A DNA stretch of 64,000 nucleotides, taken from the NCBI GenBank assembly GCA_018667335.1, contig JABIVD010000044.1, positions 165,763 to 229,762 on the forward strand. Direction: 5' to 3'. The translations under genes and the position numbers were made by a program. The notes below the pieces were generated by a model. That model saw only the letters and a program-made list of their open reading frames with translations, was not told the origin of the DNA and ran no database searches. Below, one piece after another: positions 9,505 through 18,435 of this stretch. Each line of letters opens with the position of its first letter. Position 1 is the stretch's first letter. Source of the DNA: Rhodospirillaceae bacterium. Its GTDB lineage: Bacteria > Pseudomonadota > Alphaproteobacteria > UBA6615.

Positions 9505-10329
9505 ATGAGCGAGCTTTTCACATCCGTAGAAGACCTGGCCGAACGCATCCCCGACGGGGCGAAGGTCGCGATGGCGCCCGACTATTCGGGTTGCTCCATG
9601 GTGACCGCGCGTGCCCTGATCGCCCGCGGCGCCAGGAACCTGCATCTCATCGGCGTCCCGTCCGTGGGCTTCCAGGGCGATATGCTGATCGGCGCGGGCT
9701 GCGTCGAGACCCTCGAGACCGCCGCGGTCACCCTCGACGAATACGGCCCCGCACCGCGCTTCATGGCGGCGGCCAAGGCCGGCACCCTGAAAATCATCGA
9801 CGGCACCTGCCCGGCGATCCATGCCGGGCTGCAGGCCGCAGAGAAGGGCATCCCCTACATGCCCGTGCGCGGCATCGTCGGCTCGGACCTGCTGACCCAC
9901 CGCGACGACTGGACGACCGGCACCGACCCGTTCGGCGAACAGGGCGGACCGCTGGTCCTGGTCAAGGCGATCCGCCCCGACGTGACGCTGATCCACGCGC
10001 CGCTGGCCGACCGAAACGGCAATGTCTGGATCGGTGTGCGCCGCGAGATGATGGTGATGGCCCACGCCGCCCGCGAGACTTTCGTGACGGCCGAGGAAAT
10101 TTACGACGGCGACCTGCTCGCCGACGAACGGCTCGCGCCCGGCACGATCCCGGGGCTTTATGTGTCGGCACTCGCCGAGGCGGCCAATGGCGCGTGGCCC
10201 GTCGGCCTGTTCGGGCGCTACGGACCGGACGACGCCCATCTACGCGACTATCTCGATCGCGCGCGCACCGACGAGGGTTTTGCAGGTTGGCTCGACGAGT
10301 TCGTCTACGCCCCGAAGGCCGCCGAATGA
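9505..10329 (+). CDS. Class I CoA-transferase subunit A (glutaconate CoA-transferase/IpdA-like)
   Basis: A 274-residue alpha subunit of the class I CoA-transferase fold (PF01144), beginning MSELFTSVEDLAERIPDG. The glycine-rich VPSVGFQGDMLIG region and HAPLADRNGNVWIG are typical of the glutaconate CoA-transferase A branch. The start is the ATG at 9505 preceded by AGGTGGA; a GTG at 9481 lacks support. It overlaps subunit B by four bases (ATGA), so the pair is translationally coupled. The same branch includes the ring-opening hydrolase IpdA of steroid degradation. The reaction could be CoA transfer or C-C hydrolysis of a CoA-bound cyclic ketone. Confidence 0.88.
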   Translation: MSELFTSVEDLAERIPDGAKVAMAPDYSGCSMVTARALIARGARNLHLIGVPSVGFQGDMLIGAGCVETLETAAVTLDEYGPAPRFMAAAKAGTLKIIDGTCPAIHAGLQAAEKGIPYMPVRGIVGSDLLTHRDDWTTGTDPFGEQGGPLVLVKAIRPDVTLIHAPLADRNGNVWIGVRREMMVMAHAARETFVTAEEIYDGDLLADERLAPGTIPGLYVSALAEAANGAWPVGLFGRYGPDDAHLRDYLDRARTDEGFAGWLDEFVYAPKAAE

Positions 10330-11069
10330 GTGCGGACCTGGCGCCGGAAGAGCTGCTGATCGCGACCGTCGCCGGCATGCTCGATGGCCTGCGCCACGTC
10401 GCCGTCGGCGCCCAGTCGCCGATCCCGGGCTCGGCCGCACTGCTCGCGCGCGCGCGTTCAGGTGGGTCGCTTCGCGTCTCGATGCTCGGCAGCGAGACCC
10501 ACAGCCCGTTCACCGATGGCGGGCGCGAGCTGTTCGATTGCGCCGCCCAGGGTCGGATTGACGCCTTCTTCCTCGGCGGCGGCCAGATCGACGGGCAGGC
10601 GAACATCAACCTGGTCGGCATCGGCGATTACCCCAACACCAAGGTCCGGTTCCCGGGCTCGTTCGGCTCGGCCTATCTCTATCTCCTGGTGCCGCGGGTG
10701 ATTCTGTTCCGCGAGGAACACACCGCGCGCGTGCTGGTGCCGAAGGTGGATTTCATCAGCGCGCCGGGCGTCAGTGACGACGATGTCCTTCGCACCGGCG
10801 GGCCACATGCGCTGGTGACGGGCCGCTGCGTGTTCGCTTTCAATGCCGACAAGCGCCGCTTCGCGCTCGCGTCGGTGCATCCGGGACATGACGCCGACGA
10901 GATCCGCGAGCACACCGGGTTCGACTATGACGTCCCCGATGTCGTGCCCGAGACCCAAACTCCCAATGCGGCGACCCTCGAACTGCTGCGCGGCCGCGTC
11001 GCCGACGAGGTGGCAGAGACCTATCCTGCATTTGCTGCGCGTGTATTTGGCGCGGCAGATGCGGCCTGA
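10326..11069 (+). CDS. Class I CoA-transferase subunit B (IpdB-like)
   Basis: A 247-residue beta subunit starting at the ATG that overlaps the stop of subunit A. In classical class I CoA-transferases the beta subunit carries an ENG catalytic Glu. Here the corresponding region reads MLGSETHSPF, so Glu may be kept but the ENG context is lost. The following FLGGGQIDGQANIN and KVRFPGS segments are reminiscent of IpdB-type and glutaconate-transferase-like proteins. This keeps open whether the complex transfers CoA or hydrolyses a cyclic beta-diketone-like CoA ester. It is followed 22 bp later by a CaiB/BaiF CoA-transferase in the same operon. Confidence 0.87.
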   Translation: MSADLAPEELLIATVAGMLDGLRHVAVGAQSPIPGSAALLARARSGGSLRVSMLGSETHSPFTDGGRELFDCAAQGRIDAFFLGGGQIDGQANINLVGIGDYPNTKVRFPGSFGSAYLYLLVPRVILFREEHTARVLVPKVDFISAPGVSDDDVLRTGGPHALVTGRCVFAFNADKRRFALASVHPGHDADEIREHTGFDYDVPDVVPETQTPNAATLELLRGRVADEVAETYPAFAARVFGAADAA

Positions 11070-11091
11070 TTCCCCTTCAAGGTAAAAACCC

Positions 11092-12306
11092 ATGACCGAA
11101 CATTCCGGACCCTTCGGCGCGCTCGCCGGCCTCAAGGTGGTGGATTTGGCCCGCGTCCTCGGCGGCCCCTACTGCACACAAATTCTGGCCGACCATGGCT
11201 CCAACGTAATCAAGGTCGAGCCGCCCCAGGGCGACGAGGTCCGCGACTGGGGCCCGCCCTTCCACGAAGGCGACGCCTCCTATTTCGTCGGGCTTAACCG
11301 CAACAAGCGCTCGATCGGACTGGATCTGACCAAGCCCGAAGGACGCGAAGTGCTGTTCCGGCTGCTCGACGAGGCCGATGTCCTGATCGAGAACTACAAG
11401 ACCGGCACGATGGAGAAATGGGGCCTCGGCTATGACGATGTCCTGGCAGAGAAATATCCGGGGCTGATCCATTGCCGGATTTCCGGCTACGGGGCCGACG
11501 GCCCGCTGGGAGGATTCCCCGGCTACGACGCCATCGTGCAATCGATGGCCGGCTGGCTATCCATCAATGGCGGCGCGGAGAAGGAGCCGACACGGGTCGG
11601 CATCGCCGCGGTCGATATGGGCACCGGGCTCTATTCCTGCGTCGCGATCCTGATGGCGCTGTTCGAGCGGCAGACCTCGGGCCGCGGCCAGTTTATCGAC
11701 ATGACCCTGTATGATTGCGCGGTCTCGCTGATGCACCCTCATGTCCCGAACTACTACCTTTCGGGCGGCAAGGTGCCGGGCATCACCGGTAACCAGCACT
11801 CCAACATCGCGCCCTACGACAAGTTCCCGACCAAGACCGTCGACGTGTTCATCGGCGCGGGCAACAACCGCGCCTTCCGGCGCCTGTGCGACGAGCTGGG
11901 CCGGCCCGAGCTCGCCGACGACCCGCGCTTCGTGAACAACTCCGACCGGACCCAGCATCGCGACGAACTGCGCGCGGAGCTGATCGACCTGTTTCTCGCA
12001 GTCGATGGCGAGGAATTGTCGCTCAAACTGCTGGAGGCCGGCATTCCGGCCGGGCCCGTCCTCAACACCGAACAGGTGATGAACGCGCCCCATACGAAAC
12101 ATCGCAATATGGCTGCCAAGCTCGACTGGTATGAGGGCACCGGCATCCCCATCAAGTTCGGGCGCACGCCCGGCGAGATCCGCTCGACCCCGCCGGCCTT
12201 CGGCGCACACGCCCGGGAAATCCTCGACGAACACGGTTTCGATGAAGATGCGGTCGAGGCGCTCGCCGAGTCCGGTGGCCTCGTTACCGAACGCCGCAAG
12301 CTCTAG
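11092..12306 (+). CDS. CaiB/BaiF-type (class III) CoA-transferase
   Basis: A 404-residue family III CoA-transferase, which moves CoA between carboxylic acids through an aspartyl-CoA anhydride intermediate. It begins with the typical GLKVVDLARVLGGPYCTQ and LADHGSNVIKVEPPQGD segments. The catalytic Asp of the family lies in the AVDMGTGLYSCVAILMAL stretch. The GGTAAAAACCC leader gives a weak ribosome site. With the preceding class I CoA-transferase pair and the downstream lyase it forms a plus-strand operon for acid activation and breakdown. The cognate acids cannot be predicted. Confidence 0.93.
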   Translation: MTEHSGPFGALAGLKVVDLARVLGGPYCTQILADHGSNVIKVEPPQGDEVRDWGPPFHEGDASYFVGLNRNKRSIGLDLTKPEGREVLFRLLDEADVLIENYKTGTMEKWGLGYDDVLAEKYPGLIHCRISGYGADGPLGGFPGYDAIVQSMAGWLSINGGAEKEPTRVGIAAVDMGTGLYSCVAILMALFERQTSGRGQFIDMTLYDCAVSLMHPHVPNYYLSGGKVPGITGNQHSNIAPYDKFPTKTVDVFIGAGNNRAFRRLCDELGRPELADDPRFVNNSDRTQHRDELRAELIDLFLAVDGEELSLKLLEAGIPAGPVLNTEQVMNAPHTKHRNMAAKLDWYEGTGIPIKFGRTPGEIRSTPPAFGAHAREILDEHGFDEDAVEALAESGGLVTERRKL

Positions 12307-12346
12307 AAATCCCCTTAGACAAACACGCTCAAGAATAGGAACCGCC

Positions 12347-13204
12347 ATGCGCTGGTCCGAACGCCGCAAAGAATTTCGCGCCATCCTGAACGGGGACCGG
12401 TGTGTCCATCCGGGCTCGGTGGCAGACCCGATGACCGCACGCATCACCCGGGAGGCCGGCTTCGAGGTGGGCATCTTCGCCGGCTCGGTCGCGTCGATGG
12501 CCGTGCTCGCGGCACCCGACCTGATCGTGCTGACTTTGTCGGAGTTCGCCGACCAGGCGCGCCGCATCGGCCGGGCCAGCGACCTGCCGCTGATGGTCGA
12601 CGCCGACCATGGCTATGGCAACGCGCTGAACGTGCGCCGTACCGTCGAAGAGCTCGAAATGGCGGGCATCGCCGGCATGTCGATCGAGGACACGGATTTG
12701 CCGAACCCGTTCGGCGCGGGCGGCAAGGCGAGCCTGATATCGCTCGAGGAAGGCGTCGGCAAAATGCGGGCCGCGCTCGACGCACGCATTGACCCGGATC
12801 TGGTGATCGCCGGGCGCACGAGCGCGCCGGGTATCGCTGGCGTCGAGGAAGCGGTCAGGCGGGTCAAGGCGTACGAGGAGGCCGGCGTCGACGCGCTGTT
12901 CCTGGTCGGTGTGAAAAACCGAGATGACCTGGCGAGCATCGCGGCCGAAGTCTCGACGCCGATCATCCTCGGCAGCGCCTCGCGCGAGATGATGGACCGC
13001 GAATGGCTGGCCTCCATCGGAGTCCGGGTCTGCCTGCAGGGACACAAGGTCCACGCGGTGGCCATGGAGGCCTTTCTGCGTGCCCAGACCGCGCTCGCAA
13101 ACGGAACCCATCCCGACGATCTCGAGAATGTCGCGCCGGGCGACACCATGAAACGACTGATGCGCGCCGAGGATTACGACCGCTGGAGTGAGGACTACCT
13201 CTAA
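12347..13204 (+). CDS. Isocitrate lyase/PEP mutase superfamily lyase (oxaloacetate decarboxylase-like)
   Basis: A 285-residue (beta/alpha)8 protein of the isocitrate lyase / PEP mutase superfamily. VDADHGYGNALNV carries the Mg-binding acidic residues, and the absence of a KKCGH loop rules out isocitrate lyase. The DHGYGNALNV and LQGHKVHA motifs resemble the PA4872-type oxaloacetate decarboxylase branch. It begins MRWSERRKEFR at an ATG preceded by AGGAACC. As the last gene of the CoA-transferase operon it may decarboxylate or cleave a 2-oxo- or 2-hydroxy-dicarboxylate product. Methylisocitrate-lyase-type activity is an alternative. Confidence 0.82.
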   Translation: MRWSERRKEFRAILNGDRCVHPGSVADPMTARITREAGFEVGIFAGSVASMAVLAAPDLIVLTLSEFADQARRIGRASDLPLMVDADHGYGNALNVRRTVEELEMAGIAGMSIEDTDLPNPFGAGGKASLISLEEGVGKMRAALDARIDPDLVIAGRTSAPGIAGVEEAVRRVKAYEEAGVDALFLVGVKNRDDLASIAAEVSTPIILGSASREMMDREWLASIGVRVCLQGHKVHAVAMEAFLRAQTALANGTHPDDLENVAPGDTMKRLMRAEDYDRWSEDYL

Positions 13205-13213
13205 GAAGCACGT

Positions 13214-14755
13214 CTAAAGCGGAAGTGGGTTCCCGTCCGCAAAGCCGCGCAATTCATCGAACAATTCCGCGTCGTTGATGATGCGTGGCACCTTGTGTTG
13301 CCCGCCGAGCTGCCCGCGCGATTTCATCCATTCTGCGAACTCGCCAGGCGACAAAGCGATCGCCTGCGGCGGGTTCATGCCGAACCCCTCCGATCGGTGC
13401 GCCTCGTAGTCCTCGTTCGTAGCGCATAGCGCCGCGTCAAGCGTACGCGCGAAATGCGCCAGCCGGGCCTCGGACGGCACCTCACCGGCGAACTCGACGA
13501 TGTAGAGATGACCGCCCCGGCTGTCGTCATCGCTGGCATGCACGGCACCCACGGACCAGTCCCGGACGTCCGAGCCGATGGCCACGCCACCGTCGCGGAC
13601 CGCGGCCTCGATCTCATCCGCGATCAGATGCTCGCCGAACGCCGACATCATATAGCTCGTGCGTCCCGTCACCTTGAGCCGAAGCGGGTTCCGGCTCACC
13701 AGCTCGACCGTATCGCCGAGCACATAGGACCAGAGGCCGGCACAACTGCTGACGACCAGTGCATAGTTGATGCCGCGCTGGACGGTACCTGCCCAGTGAC
13801 GCGTCGGTTGGCGGGCGTCGAGTTCATCGACCGGCACGAATTCATAGAACAGCCCGGTGTCGAGCATCAGCCGCAGGCCGTCCTCCGGTGCCTGATCGGC
13901 GACGCCGATGAACCCCTCGCTGGCGGGATAGACCTCGCGCAGTTCGGCCCGGGTATTCGCAATCAGCGCCTCGAACCGCGCCCGATAGGGTTTGAAATCC
14001 ACGCCGCCATGGATCATCAGCTCGAGGTTGGGGAAATATTTCGCCAGGTCGGGGCTGCTGTCACCACGATGCGCGGCGAGCTTGTCGAAGAAGATCAGCA
14101 ACCAGGACGGCGTGCCGCCGATGAGCCGGATATCCTCGCCGTCCAACGCGCGCACCATCCGACCGACCTTCAGTTCCCAATCGGTGACAGATGCAAGCTC
14201 CTGCGAGGGAAACGAACGGCTGCGGAACCACCAGGGCAGGTTCGCGGTCATGATCCCGGAGAGATCACCACTGCGAATGCCCGGCGCCTCGTCGGTGAAG
14301 TCGGTGCTGCCGCCCAGCATGAAGGACTTGCCACCAAGGATCTTGCTGCCGGGCCGACTGGCGAGGTGGTGGCAGATCAGGTCGAGCCCCGCCATGGTGT
14401 TCGACGAGATCATCTCATTCGTGCAGGGGATGTATTTGGTGCGCCCCGAGGTCGTGCCCGACGTGACCGCCAGATACGGCACCCGCGACGGCCAGGTGAC
14501 ACCTCGCAGATCCGGAAAGGCGTCACCCCAGTAGCGCTCCTGGAAATCCTCGTACCGGCGCAGCGGCACCCGCGCCTGGAACTCCGTCACACTCCGGATG
14601 GATTTGAAATCGTGATCGCGACCGAAGGTCGTCCGGCTTGCCCGCGCCACCAACCCGAGCAGTTGCCGCTGCTGGATGTCCGCGGCATTCATCGCGGCCA
14701 GCTTGCGGAGCCGTCGCGTACCGTAGATCCGGACAAGAGGTGTGATGTTCAGCAT
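13214..14755 (-). CDS. GH3 family acyl-adenylase-like protein
   Basis: A 513-residue member of the GH3 (auxin-responsive promoter) family within the ANL adenylate-forming superfamily. Landmarks are YLAVTSGTTSGRTKYIP (the phosphate-binding loop), the YPASEGFIG motif and the ELVSRNPLRLKVTGR hinge. In plants such enzymes join amino acids to jasmonate or indole-3-acetate through acyl-AMP; the bacterial members are mostly uncharacterised. It is convergent with the lyase operon, ending 9 bp from its stop, and may be co-transcribed with the upstream penicillin-acylase gene on the same strand. It is a candidate amide-forming partner to that amidase, by inference. Confidence 0.85.
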   Translation of the reverse strand: MLNITPLVRIYGTRRLRKLAAMNAADIQQRQLLGLVARASRTTFGRDHDFKSIRSVTEFQARVPLRRYEDFQERYWGDAFPDLRGVTWPSRVPYLAVTSGTTSGRTKYIPCTNEMISSNTMAGLDLICHHLASRPGSKILGGKSFMLGGSTDFTDEAPGIRSGDLSGIMTANLPWWFRSRSFPSQELASVTDWELKVGRMVRALDGEDIRLIGGTPSWLLIFFDKLAAHRGDSSPDLAKYFPNLELMIHGGVDFKPYRARFEALIANTRAELREVYPASEGFIGVADQAPEDGLRLMLDTGLFYEFVPVDELDARQPTRHWAGTVQRGINYALVVSSCAGLWSYVLGDTVELVSRNPLRLKVTGRTSYMMSAFGEHLIADEIEAAVRDGGVAIGSDVRDWSVGAVHASDDDSRGGHLYIVEFAGEVPSEARLAHFARTLDAALCATNEDYEAHRSEGFGMNPPQAIALSPGEFAEWMKSRGQLGGQHKVPRIINDAELFDELRGFADGNPLPL

Positions 14756-14781
14756 GCCAGCAGTCTACGCCACGGAGAGGC

Positions 14782-17049
14782 TCAGGGCGTCAACTCGGTT
14801 TTCCGTGTGAACTCCCGCCGGACCGTCTCAAGCTGCAACGGCAGGCGCACATATTCACCCCGCAGCCAGAGATCGAACTGATCGACGAAGTTCGCGCTGT
14901 TGATCCATCCGTCCTGGCCGCCCAGAAGGGTGAACCAGTTGGCGTCCGGATCAGACATGTCGGAGATGTGCCGCGACTGGGACCCAAACCGCGTGAAGTG
15001 CCGCTCGTCAGTGTCCGCGTGTGCGGTCTTCATCACCGTCGTCGAGCTGCCGGCGATGGGCACATCGTTGAAGCGGTATTTTCCGCCGACGATCGGAATG
15101 AAGTTCAGCGGATGGCGCAAACCCAGCCGGTGCATGTCGCCCCAGGTCGGGAGTTCCTTGTGCTTGGCGGCCGCCACACGCAGCGCTTCCGCCAGAGCCG
15201 GCGCGACCTCCGCCGCCGGCGTCGTGCCGATCATCTCGCCCAATTGTTCGTCGAAACGCCCGCCGACAGAGATGCGCGTTCGGGTATCTTCGCTCAGGAA
15301 TTTTTCGGCGAAGGCGAACATCGTGAGTTCGAACGCGACCGCGCCGGGAGAGTCAGCCGCATAGTGGCCATCCCAGTCGCGAATCTCGGCTGCGAGGCGC
15401 GTCTGTTCCGGGGTCAATTCCTGTGCGACCGCACCCAGCTTGCCCAACAGCAGATCGCGCAGCGCGACCGCCGATTCCATATAGACGTCTTGCTGGAGCG
15501 CACTGAGATCATCGAAGGTGATGCTTTTCGGCCCCGAGAGAAGGTCGCGCAGACGCGCGATCCGATCATCGTTGGAGAAATGCCAACCGACGGCCACATC
15601 AGCTTCGGCGGGCTTGTTGTTGGCCGATGCGACGAACCCGGACGGCGGGTCGAACGCCGCAGGCAATGCGCCCGCCGTCACGGTCGTCGCCCAGGGATCA
15701 CGACCATCCGCGGTCTCGGCAGGGATCAGCATATCCACCGGTGGGACCGGAGAACGGTCAGGCAGTTTCACCGCCATGACCTGCCCGATATGGCCGGCCG
15801 CATCCGCATAGACCATGTTCTGACCTGGCACGTGAAACCCGTCGAGCGCGCTGCGGAAACCATCGAAATCCTGTGCCTGGCTCATCCGCAGCATGGACGT
15901 GATTTCGTCGCTCGGCTGATGGCCCATCCAGCGCAATGCAATTGTTTCATTCGGCCGCGCGGAATTCACCAGCGGTGAATCCGTGATCACCGGCCCGAAC
16001 CGGGTCTCGCGAATCTCGACCTCCGTGTCGAACCACCAGCGCACACCGATGTCTTCCGTGCGCGTCCGGAACTCATCGACCGTCAAGTCGGCGACATCCA
16101 CGAGATCCGTGGACAGGGCCCGCATGTTGGTGCCGCCCCAGGCGATCTGGGCGTTGCGGCCCAGTGCGATGAACGGCACGCCCGGGATCATCATCCCGAC
16201 CGCGTGATACGACGGCGACTTGTAGCCGGCCAGCAACCAGAGATTGGGCAGGAAAACACCCAGATGAGGGTCGCTGGCAATCATTGCCGCGCCGGTGCCC
16301 GTGCGTGCGCCCGACACCGCGACCGAGTTGGACCCGGCCTTGGAGAATCCCGCCAGAAGCTCCATGAACACTGATGCCTGATCATCGGCGCCGGCCCCGA
16401 TGCTGGGGATGGATTCGAGCCCCTTCTCGGTCGCCCGCGCCCAGATCTCCGGCCAGTCGGGACGGTCGCGCAGGGACAGCATGCCGAACCAGATCAGCCA
16501 GTTCACATCGGTGGAGGCCAGGCGTCCGACGGCAATCACATCCGCCTCGGTCCAGGGTTCGCGCGTGAGACCCAACACCCGGTGCTCATGGGGCAGCTCT
16601 TCCGCGTTCGCGATGTAGTGATTCACCCCGGCGACGAACCCGTCGAGCCAGGCACGGGTGTCGGCCGGCATCAATTCCAGCGTGGCATCGGCTCCGCGCC
16701 CGAAATTCAGAATGCGCAACGACTTGTCGATGTCCCGCGCCAGCGGGCCGCCCATCTCGGCGACACGCCCGCGCACGAGCCGCCGTGCAACCTCCATCTG
16801 GCCCCAACGCAAGTGTGCATGAACCACGCCCAGCGCGACGGCAAGATCACTGTCGCTTTCGGCCTCGATGAACGGCACCTGGAACTTGTTCCAGTGAATG
16901 CGGACCGGCGCATCGACCGGCGTCCCCGACACCGGGATCGCGTCGAGCCGCTGATCGATGGTCACCGGTTCAGGCAACGGGGTGAGCACGGCGCAACCGG
17001 CGAGGATGGTTGCCATGGCCGTGCCGGCGAGCAGGTTGGCGAGACGCAT
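14782..17049 (-). CDS. Penicillin acylase family lipoprotein (Ntn hydrolase)
   Basis: A 755-residue precursor with an N-terminal lipobox (LAGC, Cys19), so it is probably an exported lipoprotein. An alpha-chain region is followed by the autocatalytic site GSNSVAVSG, where Ser240 would become the N-terminal nucleophile of the beta chain after cleavage before it. The beta-chain segments ASDPHLGVFLP and AWGGTNM match the penicillin/cephalosporin/acyl-homoserine-lactone acylase family. Substrates may be N-acyl amino acids, acyl-homoserine lactones or other amides. The stop is 26 bp from the downstream GH3 gene, suggesting an amide-forming and amide-cleaving pair. Confidence 0.9.
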   Translation of the reverse strand: MRLANLLAGTAMATILAGCAVLTPLPEPVTIDQRLDAIPVSGTPVDAPVRIHWNKFQVPFIEAESDSDLAVALGVVHAHLRWGQMEVARRLVRGRVAEMGGPLARDIDKSLRILNFGRGADATLELMPADTRAWLDGFVAGVNHYIANAEELPHEHRVLGLTREPWTEADVIAVGRLASTDVNWLIWFGMLSLRDRPDWPEIWARATEKGLESIPSIGAGADDQASVFMELLAGFSKAGSNSVAVSGARTGTGAAMIASDPHLGVFLPNLWLLAGYKSPSYHAVGMMIPGVPFIALGRNAQIAWGGTNMRALSTDLVDVADLTVDEFRTRTEDIGVRWWFDTEVEIRETRFGPVITDSPLVNSARPNETIALRWMGHQPSDEITSMLRMSQAQDFDGFRSALDGFHVPGQNMVYADAAGHIGQVMAVKLPDRSPVPPVDMLIPAETADGRDPWATTVTAGALPAAFDPPSGFVASANNKPAEADVAVGWHFSNDDRIARLRDLLSGPKSITFDDLSALQQDVYMESAVALRDLLLGKLGAVAQELTPEQTRLAAEIRDWDGHYAADSPGAVAFELTMFAFAEKFLSEDTRTRISVGGRFDEQLGEMIGTTPAAEVAPALAEALRVAAAKHKELPTWGDMHRLGLRHPLNFIPIVGGKYRFNDVPIAGSSTTVMKTAHADTDERHFTRFGSQSRHISDMSDPDANWFTLLGGQDGWINSANFVDQFDLWLRGEYVRLPLQLETVRREFTRKTELTP

Positions 17050-17186
17050 GGATGTAGCTCCGAACAGGACTTCCCTAGAAGTCTACGCGCGTTGCGCGGG
17101 GAAGGATCACACAGGCAATGCAAAGGCGGAGATATGATCGCCGGACGACATTGTCCAGTTGCGAAGACGTGATCAGACGCCCCGGA

Positions 17187-17642
17187 CTAGATGCCAGTGA
17201 CTTTCCGCAGCAGTCGGAGCAGTTCGGCGGATTCGGACTCTGTGAGATTTGCGGAGATCGCCTCATCATGGTCCCGCACCATGGGTGTGATCCGTTCGAG
17301 CGTCTCCGCACCCGCATCGGTCAGGTGCAACTCATGGGACCGGCGGTCGGTCTTGGACCGCGCGCGCGCGACCCAGTCATTTTTCTCCATGCGGTCGATC
17401 ATCGCGACCATCGTGGAACCGTCCACACCGAGCGTTCGGGCAAGCTGGGTCTGGCTTAACCCCGGATTGTTGGCGACAATGATCAGCAGGCCGAACCAGC
17501 CCGGCCGCATACCTTCGTCGCTCAGGTTGGAGGTGAAATGCTGGAACGTCTCGATCTGCGCGCGACGCAACTGGTAGCCGACGAGCCCGGGCAGAAGGCC
17601 CAGATCGATCTCGCTGCTCTTGTCGTTGGCGTCATCAGGCAC
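17187..17642 (-). CDS. MarR family transcriptional regulator
   Basis: A 151-residue winged-helix regulator with a GTG start preceded by GGGGGA. The recognition region (LSQTQLARTLGVDGSTMVAMIDRMEKNDWVARA) and wing (KTDRRSHELHLTDAG) are typical of MarR repressors that respond to aromatic acids or their CoA esters. It is divergent from the thioesterase/TRAP genes starting at 17847. The 204-bp gap between them holds a triple 11-bp repeat, the likeliest place for its operator. Ligand identity is unknown; the gentisate-type genes downstream suggest an aromatic carboxylate or its CoA ester. Confidence 0.9.
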   Translation of the reverse strand: MPDDANDKSSEIDLGLLPGLVGYQLRRAQIETFQHFTSNLSDEGMRPGWFGLLIIVANNPGLSQTQLARTLGVDGSTMVAMIDRMEKNDWVARARSKTDRRSHELHLTDAGAETLERITPMVRDHDEAISANLTESESAELLRLLRKVTGI

Positions 17643-17756
17643 AGTGTCATTCCCCCGTTCGCGTGCGCGACGCCCCGCAACGGAGCATGACTGCGCGCAT
17701 CAAATTTGTACCACAACGATCCGGTTTGTCCGCCCGCGGCATAGTCGCAGCCCGCC

Positions 17757-17789
17757 GATGTTGATCTGATGTTGACCCGATATTGACGC
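17757..17789. repeat. Three direct 11-bp repeats in a divergent promoter region
   Basis: GATGTTGATCT, GATGTTGACCC and GATATTGACGC follow one another without gaps between marR and the thioesterase gene. The 11-bp period is about one helical turn, so repeated half-sites would face the same side of the DNA. A regulator-binding array is inferred; it is not a known consensus. Confidence 0.6.
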
Positions 17790-17846
17790 ACCCCGGCGCA
17801 CCGCCGAAACTGGGACGGCGTCCCGACCCAAGGAGCCTCACGCAGC

Positions 17847-18272
17847 ATGTTCAAAAACACGATCACGATTCCAATCGAATGGGGTGATTGCGACCCGGCG
17901 AAGATCGTTTTCTATCCCAACTATTTTGTTTGGTTCGACCATGGCACCCGGCACCTCTTCGAACGCGCCGGCGTCGGCTACGAGGTGATGCTCGATGAAT
18001 ACAAGACGGTCGGTTTGCCGCTGGTGGACGCGAGCGCCAAATTCCTGTCGCCCAGCCAGTTCGGTGACACGCTGGAAATCACCAGCCATGTCAGCGCGTG
18101 GCGTCGCCGGACGCTCGTCGTTACCCACGAGGTCTCCAACGCCGGGACGCCGGCCGTGCTTGGAGAAGAGATCAGAGTCTGGGCCTCCGCAGACCCCGAT
18201 ACGCCCGGCAAGTTGATTGCGGCCGACATCCCGAAAGATTTTCGCGCGCGCTTCGACGCGGGGAGCACTTGA
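17847..18272 (+). CDS. Hotdog acyl-CoA thioesterase (4-hydroxybenzoyl-CoA thioesterase-like)
   Basis: A 141-residue single-hotdog protein. The N-terminal IEWGDCDPAKIVFYPNYF contains the Asp of the 4-hydroxybenzoyl-CoA thioesterase (Pseudomonas type) and YbgC family active site. It would release an aromatic or short-chain acid from CoA in the cytoplasm. It is the first plus-strand gene after the MarR regulator and precedes a TRAP transporter by 163 bp. If the downstream di-iron oxygenase acts on a CoA ester, this thioesterase could liberate the free hydroxylated acid (for example gentisate) for the ring-cleaving dioxygenase. Confidence 0.88.
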   Translation: MFKNTITIPIEWGDCDPAKIVFYPNYFVWFDHGTRHLFERAGVGYEVMLDEYKTVGLPLVDASAKFLSPSQFGDTLEITSHVSAWRRRTLVVTHEVSNAGTPAVLGEEIRVWASADPDTPGKLIAADIPKDFRARFDAGST

Positions 18273-18435
18273 GCCGGGAATAACGCATGCTTCCCACTTT
18301 TGGCGGATGCGCCGGAGACCGTATGCGCTAGACTGCGTTCCAACAGGCGGTCGAAAACAAGAACGACAACAGCGCCGCACAAGAATGGATCGTCAGAACA
18401 GAAGCGTTCCGCGTCCACATCAGGGAGAGAAAAGC

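Noticed and set aside
9591..11069. A 492-codon frame covering both CoA-transferase genes
   Set aside because: Its first 245 codons are out of frame with subunit A. Only the part from the ATG at 10326 is the true subunit B.
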